Assembly: GCA_013289705.1 (NCBI GenBank)
Contig: JABCZM010000005.1
Location: 1 to 64,000 of the forward strand
Direction: 5' to 3'
DNA length: 64,000 bases
From: Candidatus Saccharimonadota bacterium
GTDB lineage: Bacteria > Patescibacteriota > Saccharimonadia > Saccharimonadales > UBA4665
The notes beneath the pieces are model-generated. The model had not been told where the DNA came from, did not search any database, and saw only the letters and a program-made list of their open reading frames with translations. The position numbers were made by a program, and so were the translations under genes. This document shows positions 40,986 through 50,206 of this stretch, in pieces. Position 1 is the first letter of the stretch; each line of letters opens with the position of its first letter.

Positions 40986-43715
40986 ATGCATCACCTCCTA
41001 AACGAAATTCTCAATGGGCCAGCTCGCTACTCCGTTCGGCACCACTTTAGCCCACTTTGGACGTTAGTCTTTGTGCTTGGTATTTTGCTGGCTGAATTTA
41101 TCGCGGTATATCTTATTGGCTATCTTATAGTAAAGGCTATACAAAGCACTCGCCCATTCGTAGGTTGGATACTTCGGCGCTGTGGAGTCGGTAAGATCAA
41201 CAACCCCCAAACCTTCCTGGAATTGACTATCCCCGTAGATACCACCAAGTCAGCTTTTGCCACTGAGCAACTCCATATATTGCTACGCAGCTTAGTAACC
41301 TATAACAAAACCTGGGAACGGCTAGCCGCTTATAAGAAGCCTTATTCTCTCGAGCTATACGGAACCCATGATGACGGTATCCGCTTTATCCTTATGATTC
41401 CGACCTTTGCTGAAGATATTGTCCGCCGTAATCTCCTGTCCTTTCTACCCGGACTGAAGATTAAGCCAGTCGACGACTACCTGAGAGCCATTAAAAACGT
41501 TTCAGTTGGTGTTATTGAGCTACGGCTCGGCTCAGACTTTGTGCTGCCTCTGCAAGATCATAAGGCTTTAGCTGAACATGATCCGATGGCCTACCTCACT
41601 GGGCATATGACGAAATTGTTGCCAAAAGAATTAGTAGCTTCCCAACTCGTAGTTACACCACTCTTCAGCACGACTCATCACCAAGTTTTACGCCATATAC
41701 GTGGTATACAAGGCCGGATAGCTCTCAACAAAGAGCTGTCTTCTAAGCTGGTTAAACAACGCACGCCGCAAGGGTATATCTGGTTACTGGTGTGGTATCC
41801 ACCGGTCTGGTTCCTCGGGGCTATGTTCAAAGTTGTCACAGGATTAGCTGAGATATTAGGCTCGGCTTTCTCCAGAGATCACGATCTACCTGAATTCATG
41901 AAGAGTGACCGTGGCCAGGGCAAATCGAGTAATCCTTATGAGCTAGAGCTCGGCAAGCTGATAAAGTCTAAACTCGACCAGCAACTGTTTGAAGTAACGA
42001 TGCGGATTTTGGTAGCCTCTCCCGATCCTACGACTATTACGAATCGGCTGGATGCTATAGCTGAGTCATTTAAGCCTTTTACGAGTACCTACCAATCGAT
42101 CAGGGTTCGGAGTGATATGCCGTTTACCACGACTGGTACTCAGTATTTCACGAAGTTCAAAGCCCGAATCTTATCCGTGCATCATCTGAGCCAACCAACC
42201 ATACTGTCTAGTTCTGAACTATCCGATCTCTACCATTTCCCAAATACCGATCTGACTAAGACTGAAGGGTTAGTAAAAAGCCGGAGCCGAGAACTGCCTA
42301 CGCCGTTATCTATAAGCCGGAGCGATACGCAGCTAGACGTTATCGTCGGTGTTAACGAGCATGGTGGTGAGCAGCAACCTATTGGCTTAACGCTAGAGCA
42401 ACGCCGGATGCATACCTACGTCATTGGTAAGACTGGCACTGGTAAAACTACTTTGCTAACCAGCTCTATCTATCAGGATATGATTAGTGGTAAAGGCCTG
42501 GCCGTGCTTGATCCTCATGGTGATATGTTCCAAGAACTACTGAGCATTGTTCCAGAGCATAGACGTAAGGATGTAGTCGTGTTTGATCCCTCTGACCGTG
42601 ACTTCCCAATTGGTCTTAATATTTTAGATCCAGATTTGGAGTTTGCTGACGATGAAGATAAAGAGCAGTGGATTACCGGCAATGTCCTATCTGTCTTTGC
42701 CAAGCTTGCTGACGAAAAGCTGTGGGGACCTCGTATGGAACATGTGCTGCGGAGTACGACTCTAACGGCGCTACAGACATCCAACCCCAGTTTATATACC
42801 ATTCAGCGGCTTCTGACGGACAGACCGTACCAGAAGGCGGTGGCCAAGACATTAAAGGATCCAGTGCTGAAGCAGTTCTGGCAAAAAGAGTTTGCTCTCA
42901 TGGGCGGTATGCAGATGGCGAATGTCACCCAGCCTTTAACAAACCGTTTAGGGCACTTTATTACCACGAAGATGTCGCGGCATATCCTCATGCAGGGAAA
43001 AAGTACGCTCCGTATCGCTGATATCATGAATGAAGGTAAGATCTTACTGGTTAACCTATCTAAGGGTGATATTGGTGAAGACCAAAGTACATTCTTTGGT
43101 ACGATTCTGACTTCGTTCATCTGGATGGCCGCCTACCAGCGAACTAAGATCCCAGAAAAACAAAGGCGAGACTTCTTTCTTTATGTTGATGAGTTTCAGA
43201 ACTTCGCAACGCCACGGTTTGCAGAGATAACCAGTGAAGGTAGAAAGTTTCGGGTTTCGCTCATCGTCTCACATCAGAACATTGCCCAGATAGAAGACAA
43301 GAATATTTTAAAAGTTATGGCAGGTAACGCGCACGCTATCATCGCCCTGAAGAGCAGCCCTGATGATGAAGCCTTTATGTTGCCGTTTATGAAGCCGGTG
43401 GTTGAGCGTGGTGACATCGTGAATCTGGCGCCGTATCATTTCTATATGAAGACCACAGCAGACGAGAGCGAGGATGCTTTTTCTGGGGTAACGGTACCAT
43501 TGGAGGTAGAAGTCTCGGATGACGTACGCCAGCAAGTTATTGCCTACAGTCAGAAACAGTATGGGACGCCGAAGAAAACCGTTGAGGCTTATATGGAGAA
43601 GTTGTTTGGGATGGAGCAGCAGACCAGGATATCTAATGTGACTACGAAGAAAGTTGCTAAAAGACCTAAGAGCAACCCAAAGAGTAAAAATGTAAAGAAG
43701 CAATACGGAACCTAG
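40986..43715 (+). CDS. type IV secretion/conjugation coupling ATPase (VirD4/TraG/TraD-HerA type)
   Basis: 909 residues. N-terminal membrane helix (LWTLVFVLGILLAEFIAVYLIGYLI). A long region (60-430) precedes the motor domain: Walker A YVIGKTGTGKTTLL (about 480), LAVLDPHGDMFQELL (Walker B of the HerA-like start), later FFLYVDEFQNFATPRFAEITSEGRKFRVSLIVSHQNIAQI (second acidic box and sensor), and KSSPDDEAFMLPFM. Pumps DNA through a membrane channel during conjugation. No other secretion subunits are seen in the window, so it may use machinery encoded elsewhere. C-terminal tail Lys-rich. Confidence 0.88.
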   Translation: MHHLLNEILNGPARYSVRHHFSPLWTLVFVLGILLAEFIAVYLIGYLIVKAIQSTRPFVGWILRRCGVGKINNPQTFLELTIPVDTTKSAFATEQLHILLRSLVTYNKTWERLAAYKKPYSLELYGTHDDGIRFILMIPTFAEDIVRRNLLSFLPGLKIKPVDDYLRAIKNVSVGVIELRLGSDFVLPLQDHKALAEHDPMAYLTGHMTKLLPKELVASQLVVTPLFSTTHHQVLRHIRGIQGRIALNKELSSKLVKQRTPQGYIWLLVWYPPVWFLGAMFKVVTGLAEILGSAFSRDHDLPEFMKSDRGQGKSSNPYELELGKLIKSKLDQQLFEVTMRILVASPDPTTITNRLDAIAESFKPFTSTYQSIRVRSDMPFTTTGTQYFTKFKARILSVHHLSQPTILSSSELSDLYHFPNTDLTKTEGLVKSRSRELPTPLSISRSDTQLDVIVGVNEHGGEQQPIGLTLEQRRMHTYVIGKTGTGKTTLLTSSIYQDMISGKGLAVLDPHGDMFQELLSIVPEHRRKDVVVFDPSDRDFPIGLNILDPDLEFADDEDKEQWITGNVLSVFAKLADEKLWGPRMEHVLRSTTLTALQTSNPSLYTIQRLLTDRPYQKAVAKTLKDPVLKQFWQKEFALMGGMQMANVTQPLTNRLGHFITTKMSRHILMQGKSTLRIADIMNEGKILLVNLSKGDIGEDQSTFFGTILTSFIWMAAYQRTKIPEKQRRDFFLYVDEFQNFATPRFAEITSEGRKFRVSLIVSHQNIAQIEDKNILKVMAGNAHAIIALKSSPDDEAFMLPFMKPVVERGDIVNLAPYHFYMKTTADESEDAFSGVTVPLEVEVSDDVRQQVIAYSQKQYGTPKKTVEAYMEKLFGMEQQTRISNVTTKKVAKRPKSNPKSKNVKKQYGT

Positions 43716-43732
43716 GCTTTAATATATGACCA

Positions 43733-44803
43733 CTACCAGCGTTCTTTACTGGTAAAAGTCTTGTAGTGAGTCATTTCCTCTTCGTTAACGGAAGGCGTAG
43801 TCTTGACTATTGAGTCTTCTAGCATACTTTGGTCGATAACGTCCTTATCCCGCATAACTGCCATGCGAGCAGCTTCGTTAACAACCAGCTCGATGTCGGC
43901 GCTAACATAGTTCGCTGCTAATCCTGCTAATTTGTCGTAGTCTATTTTACCCACTGGGCGATCAGATAGAAAAAGCTTAAATAAGTCATGTCTAGCCTGG
44001 TCATCTGGTGGAGGTACAAATATACGTTTATCCATTCTTCCGGCTCTTAAGATTGCAGTATCTATCAACTGAGGGCGATTCGTTGCCGCAACAACAAGAA
44101 TATTATTCTTGCCCGCATCGTTCAACTGCATCAGGAATTCGTTTACTTCTTCCTGCTTGTACTGCATCTCGGCACCAAGACCCTCTCTTTTGGGTATTAA
44201 GCCTTCGATCTCGTCTATAAAGACGAGTGAGGGGGCTTTTAACTTTGCCATATCAAATAACTTACCGACCTTGCCTACGGTGCCATGAATATAAGAAGAT
44301 GATATATCTGAGTGTTTAACTTCAAGAAAGTTATATCCAAGCTCTTCGGCTAGTTTACGAACAATGAAGGTTTTCCCGCAACCTGGAGGGCCAAACAATA
44401 GTATGCCGTTTGGAACAGTTATCTTAAACTTCTCGTACTTTTCTGGGTTTTGTAATGGTTTGATGACATCTTCTAAAAGTAGACCCTTTAACGCTACCAT
44501 GCCCGCAACCGCCTCGAACCCTTTAATCTGAGTTAGGCTCTCCAGAATTGCCGTTACATGTTCAATAGAGTGTGAAGCCGTAACAATCCCTAAATATTCA
44601 GTTCCATTTACTGTTATCTTAATCAATTCGGTTTTCTTGCTCTTAATTTCTGATGGCTTAAGATTTGTAAAAAGATACATATACTTACCGTCCGTGAGCT
44701 TATATATCTCAGTGAAGAAGACTTTATCAACTCTACTCTTAACTTCCTGCCCAGAAGGTAATTTATATCCGTTATATAGAATAGGCTTAGATACTTCTGT
44801 CAT
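43733..44803 (-). CDS. AAA+ ATPase of the Hsp70-linked operon
   Basis: 356 residues: an N-terminal beta-type domain (1-110), then a classical AAA module: Walker A GILLFGPPGCGKTFIVRKLAEELG, pore-loop region SSSYIHGTVGKVGKLFDMA, Walker B PSLVFIDEIEGL, sensor 1 NNILVVAATNRPQLID, Arg fingers RAGRMDKRIFVPPPD, and a C-terminal helical lid. Similar to the proteasomal/FtsH/Vps4 clade without a protease domain, so it is likely an unfoldase or disassembly motor. Begins 4 bp after the stop of the J-like gene and closes a four-gene operon that starts at 49694. Confidence 0.88.
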   Translation of the reverse strand: MTEVSKPILYNGYKLPSGQEVKSRVDKVFFTEIYKLTDGKYMYLFTNLKPSEIKSKKTELIKITVNGTEYLGIVTASHSIEHVTAILESLTQIKGFEAVAGMVALKGLLLEDVIKPLQNPEKYEKFKITVPNGILLFGPPGCGKTFIVRKLAEELGYNFLEVKHSDISSSYIHGTVGKVGKLFDMAKLKAPSLVFIDEIEGLIPKREGLGAEMQYKQEEVNEFLMQLNDAGKNNILVVAATNRPQLIDTAILRAGRMDKRIFVPPPDDQARHDLFKLFLSDRPVGKIDYDKLAGLAANYVSADIELVVNEAARMAVMRDKDVIDQSMLEDSIVKTTPSVNEEEMTHYKTFTSKERW

Positions 44804-44807
44804 TGTC

Positions 44808-46679
44808 TTATCTTAAACCATTACATTCAGTTGCTTTATCGTTAACCTGTTGAACCAAACTGTTCTGCTGGGGTATCAGATTATTATAATCAGTTGTATC
44901 GCCGCTTGATTGGTATGAAGTCTCCTGAGCATTAACCGAGTCTAGCTGACTTTTTAAACTATTGTACTGAGTAACGCAATCGTTGTAAGCTTGTGAACTA
45001 TTTCCACTCGATGAGCCTGAAGAACTTGCACCAGTACTGCCCGAGCCACCTGAACCTGAGTTTGAAGAATTGCTACTGTGACTACTAGCTACTCCAATAA
45101 TAATAAAAATACCAATTGTAATTGCCCAGCCAATTAAACTTTTTACATGTTTTTGTCTCTGAAGTTGTGGTATTTTTGCTGCTAAATTACCCGTTATAAC
45201 AGAATCTATAAGTATGATTAATATACTGCTTTCGAATTGGTCTTTAAAATGTTTCTCTGCCTGCTCTACTACACTACTTCTTAGACTATCAACGGCCTGA
45301 CCACTTCTCTGGTCTTTTCCTAACAGTTCAGTAAGCCTGTTGATCTCGGCTATCATATCATCAACGTATTCTTTACTGATATTTGTATCTTCTAGGTAAC
45401 TATAGATAAATTCTACATTTGAAGTAAGTAGATTGACGGCCTCAGAGTAGTCTTTATCATCGTATAGCTTTTTACCTTCATTGAATTGTTTTATTGCCAG
45501 TTCTGTTAAGCACCACTTTAACCTTTGTGCCAAAAATTCTTGAAGCTCTTTATCCTTAGGGTATTTTGATTGAGTATCCACGATTAAATCTAAAGCTTCA
45601 GCATACTTACCCGCTTCTTGCAGGTCAGTGATAGGCTTCATTATCTTATCCCTACCTACTAATCTCCTTAAGTCACTTAAGTCATCTTCGAGCCTAGCCT
45701 TTAGGGTGGGTGTTCCACATATTTCGAGTGCAATTTTTAGAATACTGCCCGACTTAGCAGCATCATTAAGATTATTATAAAGATTAAGGCCGACACTCCT
45801 CATTGATTCTGCCGCCTTATCTCTCATAGCTTTTGACTGGCTATCATTATAAAGACCGATATCTTTTAACTTATTGAAACTGTTCCTTAGAATGATTACT
45901 AAACTTTTAAGCTCATCCAGTTTTTCTTTTGAAATGAGTTTTTCATCGGTGATCTTTATATTTTTTAGTTTCATCGATGCATTGTTAATTGTTTCGTATA
46001 TAGGAGCAAGCAAGTCTTTCTCAACTTTAGCGCCTTTAACTTTGAAGGCTCTCTGAAATTCTGCAACAAAGTTGTTATCACCAAGCTCCTTGCTAACATC
46101 GGTGTAATAGTCTGACAAAGTATTTACTACACCCGACTTGAAGCTACTCACTGCCTCAACACTAGTACCTAGCTCATCATTAAGCTGATAAATCTTAGTA
46201 AATGATGACCAAAACTTTTCTGACTCAACGATTTCCTGCCATGTTCGTATAGATCGATTTAAATACTGCTTAGTTCCAGTACTTGCTAGTATTGTTAAGA
46301 GAACCGCTAAATTACGTTTAGCTATAAAGCCTTTTGCGGTTTCTTGTTCAGCCGATTTGTGCCAATCAGTAACAACTTCTGCTGTACGGTTATTTTGTAG
46401 TTTCTTAAAATCATCATCTATATCAGTATTTGCTGAGTCAAACCAGTAGAAATATTCAGAGATACGCTTAGTCGGAGAAGTTAAGTTCTGTAGTGCAAGT
46501 TTTACGCTATTATCTGTTCTTACTGGTTTAAGTATTTTTAGGTCTTGGTCATATTCAGGAACTTCATCTATCTTTAGTAAGTTCGATAACTCCTTAGCTC
46601 GATGATTAATTTCTTTCTGTGTGGAGCTTATATCTAGCCCCAAAACATTAAAACCATTTTTGCTAAAGAGATCTGCCAT
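44808..46679 (-). CDS. membrane protein with J-domain-like N-terminus and helical repeats
   Basis: 623 residues. Residues 8-80 (GFNVLGLDISSTQKEINHRAKELSNLL..., ALQNLTSPTKRISEYFYWF) have the helix pattern of a J domain ('F.vLGl....s..eI..ra..l...L... al..L..p.kRi..e.fWf') but lack the HPD tripeptide. Residues 85-480 are helical with TPR-like pieces (AGKYAEALDLIVDTQSKYPKDKELQEFLAQRL; FNEGKKLYDDKDYSEAVNLL). A membrane helix (LIGWAITIGIFIIIGVASS, about 515-535), a Ser/Gly linker and a small Cys-bearing extracytoplasmic coil end the protein. Start overlaps the Hsp70 stop by one base (TAATG). Confidence 0.75.
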   Translation of the reverse strand: MADLFSKNGFNVLGLDISSTQKEINHRAKELSNLLKIDEVPEYDQDLKILKPVRTDNSVKLALQNLTSPTKRISEYFYWFDSANTDIDDDFKKLQNNRTAEVVTDWHKSAEQETAKGFIAKRNLAVLLTILASTGTKQYLNRSIRTWQEIVESEKFWSSFTKIYQLNDELGTSVEAVSSFKSGVVNTLSDYYTDVSKELGDNNFVAEFQRAFKVKGAKVEKDLLAPIYETINNASMKLKNIKITDEKLISKEKLDELKSLVIILRNSFNKLKDIGLYNDSQSKAMRDKAAESMRSVGLNLYNNLNDAAKSGSILKIALEICGTPTLKARLEDDLSDLRRLVGRDKIMKPITDLQEAGKYAEALDLIVDTQSKYPKDKELQEFLAQRLKWCLTELAIKQFNEGKKLYDDKDYSEAVNLLTSNVEFIYSYLEDTNISKEYVDDMIAEINRLTELLGKDQRSGQAVDSLRSSVVEQAEKHFKDQFESSILIILIDSVITGNLAAKIPQLQRQKHVKSLIGWAITIGIFIIIGVASSHSSNSSNSGSGGSGSTGASSSGSSSGNSSQAYNDCVTQYNSLKSQLDSVNAQETSYQSSGDTTDYNNLIPQQNSLVQQVNDKATECNGLR

Positions 46680-49219
46680 TACTTAGTAATTCCTGCCGTA
46701 TTGCTTGTTATCTCTTCCTGCTCTTCAGTAGGCAACATATCAAGCAGATTACGAACGCACCGTTTTAGCTCTTCGAAATCATTCTGCTCGATTGCAGTAT
46801 CTGCTTTTTTAATGAAGTACTCACCATCTGTTTGATTTTCTAGCTTAGATTTCTTACTTTTAATTTCATTTAATTGCCAAACCCAGAAAGATGGATCTTG
46901 GACTAGAGCACGATATGTCACATCACGTACTTGTTGAATCACACGGTTTAGCATATCTTTATCTTCATTCTTTACGGCCTGATTACCCTCGCTTCGCAAC
47001 ACTTTTAGCTGTTCAACTATGCGGTCTTTCTCTTTATCTTCATTTAGGTTATTTAGTAATTCTTGTGCGTTATTAAATACTTCCTCAAACTCACTTTTGA
47101 GTTGCGGTAATTCTTTGGAGTGTTCAAGTTTATCAAGTTTCGTCTCTAATTCACGTAGGTCACGTTCTGCCTTATTCTTGTCGTCAACATCTGTACCGGC
47201 ATTTTTTATATTGCCTGAGAGCGTATCAATGCTGTTTTCAAGTTGGTTAAATTGATCTTCGGGTATATTGCTCTTGATTTTGCTTAGTCTTACTTTCTGA
47301 GCGGTTAAATTCGCCTCAAGATCAACAATATCCACTGCTTGGGCATATTTATCTACTCTAGTATTTATGGCGAGCTCTATACTGGGTAAATATGCCTCAA
47401 TCGTAACTGTCCTAGAGTCATCAATTTTAATCGTAAGGTCTACTTCAGTATCTGCTGGTAGGTCATAAGGTAGTTGCTTGCCATCAATCTTAAGCGTAGT
47501 AATAACTTGATTGCCTCTAGGTACGTCTGCCTCACCTTCATAGACTTTTATTGGTAACTGGTTATCTTTGCCTTTTTCAAGTTTCTTAAGTGTGCGGTAA
47601 GTACGAGTTTCACTTAAAGGAGGTATGCTGTTCTTTTCAAAGTATGGGTCACACACTTCTTTATATTGGAAGTCACTGTTAATACCTTTTTCTGCATATA
47701 TCACACCTATGGTATGCGGTATTGGAGAACCAGATACTGTTAGGCCATGAGTTATACTAAACGATTCTGGATAGACGGGTAGCGAGTTCCCATTATCGTC
47801 AAACAGATACAGCCAGTAAACATTTTGAACACTCTTTTGGACAGTGATTGTGTCAAAAAAGTTTCCAGATTTTAGCTTGATCTTCGAACTGGTATAAGAA
47901 CCATCGTCAGATTGAATTTGGAGATAATAGTCCTGGTCGTTATTTTTTAATTCCTCTGCAGTTCCTGTGACTGTTTGTTCCTCTTCTGATGTCATAGCAT
48001 CATAATGTAATGTGAGATGAATTTCTCCACTAATCTTAGTGTGTGTTTCCGAAAGAATATCTTGTGGCACTCTCTGACTTAGACCGAATAAACATGCCCC
48101 TCTGGCAACTATAGTAAGTGGATCAACGGAGTTATCAATGGTAAGCTTAAAAACCGTCTCTAGTGTTTTCTTTATGTATGGGATTTGAGTAGGGCCACCG
48201 ACAAGAACAATTCTATTAATAGCCGACGCTTGTATACCAGAATCCTTAATTGTTGCGCTAGTTAACTCTATTGTTTCATCAACTTTTGACTTTATGAGTT
48301 TTTCAAATTCTTCACGGGTCAAATCAACAGATACATAAATGTCTTCTCCACCAGAAATACCTTTCGCAATATCTTCAATTTCAATAGTCGTTTTATCAAA
48401 CTGGCTTAGCTCAACTTTTGCTGTCTCGGCTAATGCTTTTAATCGAGCAAATGCGCTCTTTACTCTCAGGTCTTCATTACTTCTACTAAAATCTTTCAAC
48501 TTATATTTATCTAAAATAGCAGGTCTTAATACCTCATCCACTATTAGCCAGTCAAAGTCTTTACCACCTAGAAAATTATTGCCGCTGTGTGCAAGCACAG
48601 TTAAAACACCGTCTTTAGAAGATATCAAAGCTACGTCAAAAGTCCCACCGCCCAAGTCATAAACTAGCCAGTTCTGATTATTAGTATTATCAAATCCATA
48701 GGCGATTGCAGCAGCTATGGGTTCTTGGAGTAGAACTACATATTTAAATCCTGCTAACGACCCTGCACGCTTAGTTGCTTCAGCTTGTAGTGATGAGAAG
48801 TAGGCAGGCACAGTTATTACCGCATATTCAGTTTCGGCTTCAGGATATCTTCTATTAACGTCTTCTTTAAGACTTATCAGTATCTCGGCTGAAATTTCTT
48901 CAGGGGACATGTCAGTGTTATTTCTCTCAAAGTGAACTTTTTCTGAAGTCCCCATAAGTCGCTTAACTTCGGCCTTATTATTGTTGAATTCGTCTTCAGA
49001 TGAACTCTTAAATAGCTTGTCATATGATTTACGGCCTACGACTTTATTTTTGGCTTTATCTATACCAAATACCGACGGTGTATAGTCGTCTTGCATGGAG
49101 TTTTTTACAATTTCTGGCTTGCCATCAATATTTATTGCAACTTCAGAATTAGTAGTACCTAGGTCAATACCTAGCTTTATGGTGCCGTCCTGTTTAGTTC
49201 TATCTTTTTTAGGGTTCAA
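46679..49219 (-). CDS. unusual Hsp70 (DnaK-like) chaperone with inserted beta domain
   Basis: 846 residues; TTG start at 49219 because no other start precedes LGIDLGTTNSEVAI. The nucleotide-binding domain is complete: GIDLGTTNS (phosphate 1), YAVITVPAYFSSLQAEATKRAGSLAGF, LVYDLGGGTFDVALIS (phosphate 2), IVLVGGPTQIPYIKKTL (adenosine). After it (about 390-500) an extra beta-rich domain (IHLTLHYDAMTSEEEQ... NVYWLYLFDDNGNSLPVYP) precedes a substrate-binding-like sheet (QLPIKVYEGEADVPRGNQ... VDLTIKIDDSRTVTIEAYLP). A long charged coiled coil (620-840) replaces the usual lid. It overlaps the upstream GrpE-like gene by 11 bp. Distinct from housekeeping DnaK (about 610-640 residues). Confidence 0.9.
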   Translation of the reverse strand: MNPKKDRTKQDGTIKLGIDLGTTNSEVAINIDGKPEIVKNSMQDDYTPSVFGIDKAKNKVVGRKSYDKLFKSSSEDEFNNNKAEVKRLMGTSEKVHFERNNTDMSPEEISAEILISLKEDVNRRYPEAETEYAVITVPAYFSSLQAEATKRAGSLAGFKYVVLLQEPIAAAIAYGFDNTNNQNWLVYDLGGGTFDVALISSKDGVLTVLAHSGNNFLGGKDFDWLIVDEVLRPAILDKYKLKDFSRSNEDLRVKSAFARLKALAETAKVELSQFDKTTIEIEDIAKGISGGEDIYVSVDLTREEFEKLIKSKVDETIELTSATIKDSGIQASAINRIVLVGGPTQIPYIKKTLETVFKLTIDNSVDPLTIVARGACLFGLSQRVPQDILSETHTKISGEIHLTLHYDAMTSEEEQTVTGTAEELKNNDQDYYLQIQSDDGSYTSSKIKLKSGNFFDTITVQKSVQNVYWLYLFDDNGNSLPVYPESFSITHGLTVSGSPIPHTIGVIYAEKGINSDFQYKEVCDPYFEKNSIPPLSETRTYRTLKKLEKGKDNQLPIKVYEGEADVPRGNQVITTLKIDGKQLPYDLPADTEVDLTIKIDDSRTVTIEAYLPSIELAINTRVDKYAQAVDIVDLEANLTAQKVRLSKIKSNIPEDQFNQLENSIDTLSGNIKNAGTDVDDKNKAERDLRELETKLDKLEHSKELPQLKSEFEEVFNNAQELLNNLNEDKEKDRIVEQLKVLRSEGNQAVKNEDKDMLNRVIQQVRDVTYRALVQDPSFWVWQLNEIKSKKSKLENQTDGEYFIKKADTAIEQNDFEELKRCVRNLLDMLPTEEQEEITSNTAGITK

Positions 49220-49694
49220 GGAGGACGACCTTTGCCTTTCTAATTAACTGACCCTTATGAGTGATTGCAGGTTCGTGTGTCTCTTTAATCATGCTCTGCC
49301 TAATCTTAGGGTCTTTCTCCACTGCAAGAACATCGAGGTTCATACCTTCATTATATTTTTGATCAGCGTATTCAGTAACCCCAATGTCATTACGGTCTAA
49401 GTATCTGGATAATTTAGAGTAGGAGTTTTGGAGTGCCTTAACTTGATCTGGGCTAACTGATGACTCAATCTTTTCCAAACGCTTCTTCAAACGCCAAACC
49501 TCTATGCCTAGTTCAACGAGGCTATTAGTTTCTGGCGAGATTTGAATAAATTTGGGAACTACTGACTGGACAATTTGCAGCCTTACGCTCTGTAAAGCTA
49601 AGACGATACGCTGTAAAGCTAGATACAAGACCAAGGAGACCATTATTATAAGGGTGGCTATGGTAATTACAGTAATCGTCTGTTCTTGGTTCAT
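49209..49694 (-). CDS. membrane-anchored GrpE-like protein, 161 aa
   Basis: One membrane helix (ITVITIATLIIMVSLVLYLAL), a coiled coil (IEVWRLKKRLEKIESSVSPDQVKALQNSYSKL) and a small C-terminal beta domain (YADQKYNEGMNLDVLAVEKDP... ITHKGQLIRKAKVVLLEP). The ending 'kG.liR.A.V.v' and the coil-plus-beta-domain order resemble GrpE, the DnaK nucleotide exchange factor, but similarity is low. First gene of the operon, directly followed by Hsp70, which supports the reading. Confidence 0.6.
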   Translation of the reverse strand: MNQEQTITVITIATLIIMVSLVLYLALQRIVLALQSVRLQIVQSVVPKFIQISPETNSLVELGIEVWRLKKRLEKIESSVSPDQVKALQNSYSKLSRYLDRNDIGVTEYADQKYNEGMNLDVLAVEKDPKIRQSMIKETHEPAITHKGQLIRKAKVVLLEP

Positions 49695-49756
49695 ATTAAT
49701 AACTCTTCAGATACATATTACAACATTACTCTAATACTGCATAAAAACTGCGCTAT

Positions 49757-49866
49757 CTTTACGTAATCTTCCAGCCTACATCCCGAACTCACCTGGCAAG
49801 GTAGTACAAGTCTCCACCTTGTCAGGTGAGTCTCCTTAGGATGTCTTGAGTCGCCGTTACGTAAAG
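49757..49866. other. 110-bp nested inverted repeat between divergent operons; oriT or regulatory RNA candidate
   Basis: Outer arms CTTTACGTAA (49757-49766) / TTACGTAAAG (49857-49866), middle arms ACATCC (49778-49783) / GGATGT (49839-49844), inner 16-bp arms beginning ACTCACCTGG (49787-49802) / ending CAGGTGAGT (49816-49831) with one G-T wobble and a 13-nt loop. All nest concentrically. It lies between the GrpE-like gene and the rightward 89-aa gene, on an element with conjugation-type genes. Confidence 0.7.
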
Positions 49867-49880
49867 TAAAGGAGGCGGAA

Positions 49881-50150
49881 ATGCAGAACAATCTATCAAC
49901 ATATAACGGGTGGAGTAACCGAGAAACCTGGTTAGCCAGTTTGTGGCTTACGAACGACGAATCAAGCTATGAGGTTATGCTGGCAGCTAAGCGACAGGCG
50001 AAGACGACGTTTGAGCGAGCTGACTGGCTAGAACGACAGTTACGCGAGCAACTTGCCGATGAGGCCGGTGATGCCAGTCTCTGGTGTGATTTGCTTACTA
50101 CTGCCTTTGCCCGAATCAACTGGGTTGAGGTTGTTGAGCATAACCAGTGA
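49881..50150 (+). CDS. mobile-element protein with NGWSNRETWL motif, 89 aa
   Basis: YNGWSNRETWLASLWLTNDESSYEVM is the hallmark of a small family (I recall it as DUF7249) carried by phages and conjugative elements, followed by a helical segment ADWLERQLREQLADEAGDASLWCDLLTTAFARINWVEV. Function unknown. Strong AAAGGAGG site 6 nt before the ATG. The nested inverted repeat lies immediately upstream. Confidence 0.72.
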   Translation: MQNNLSTYNGWSNRETWLASLWLTNDESSYEVMLAAKRQAKTTFERADWLERQLREQLADEAGDASLWCDLLTTAFARINWVEVVEHNQ

Positions 50151-50206
50151 GGTATTGCCCTGAGCATGGCGGTAAACTGCTCGTAAATAAGCACAATGCT
50201 TTTAGA

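Noticed and set aside
40940-41000. Hairpin GAGGTG...CACCTC masking the start of the coupling ATPase
   Set aside because: Arms are only 6 bp with a 30-nt loop and the presumed ribosome-binding site is not clearly within the stem; not enough to call a translational switch.
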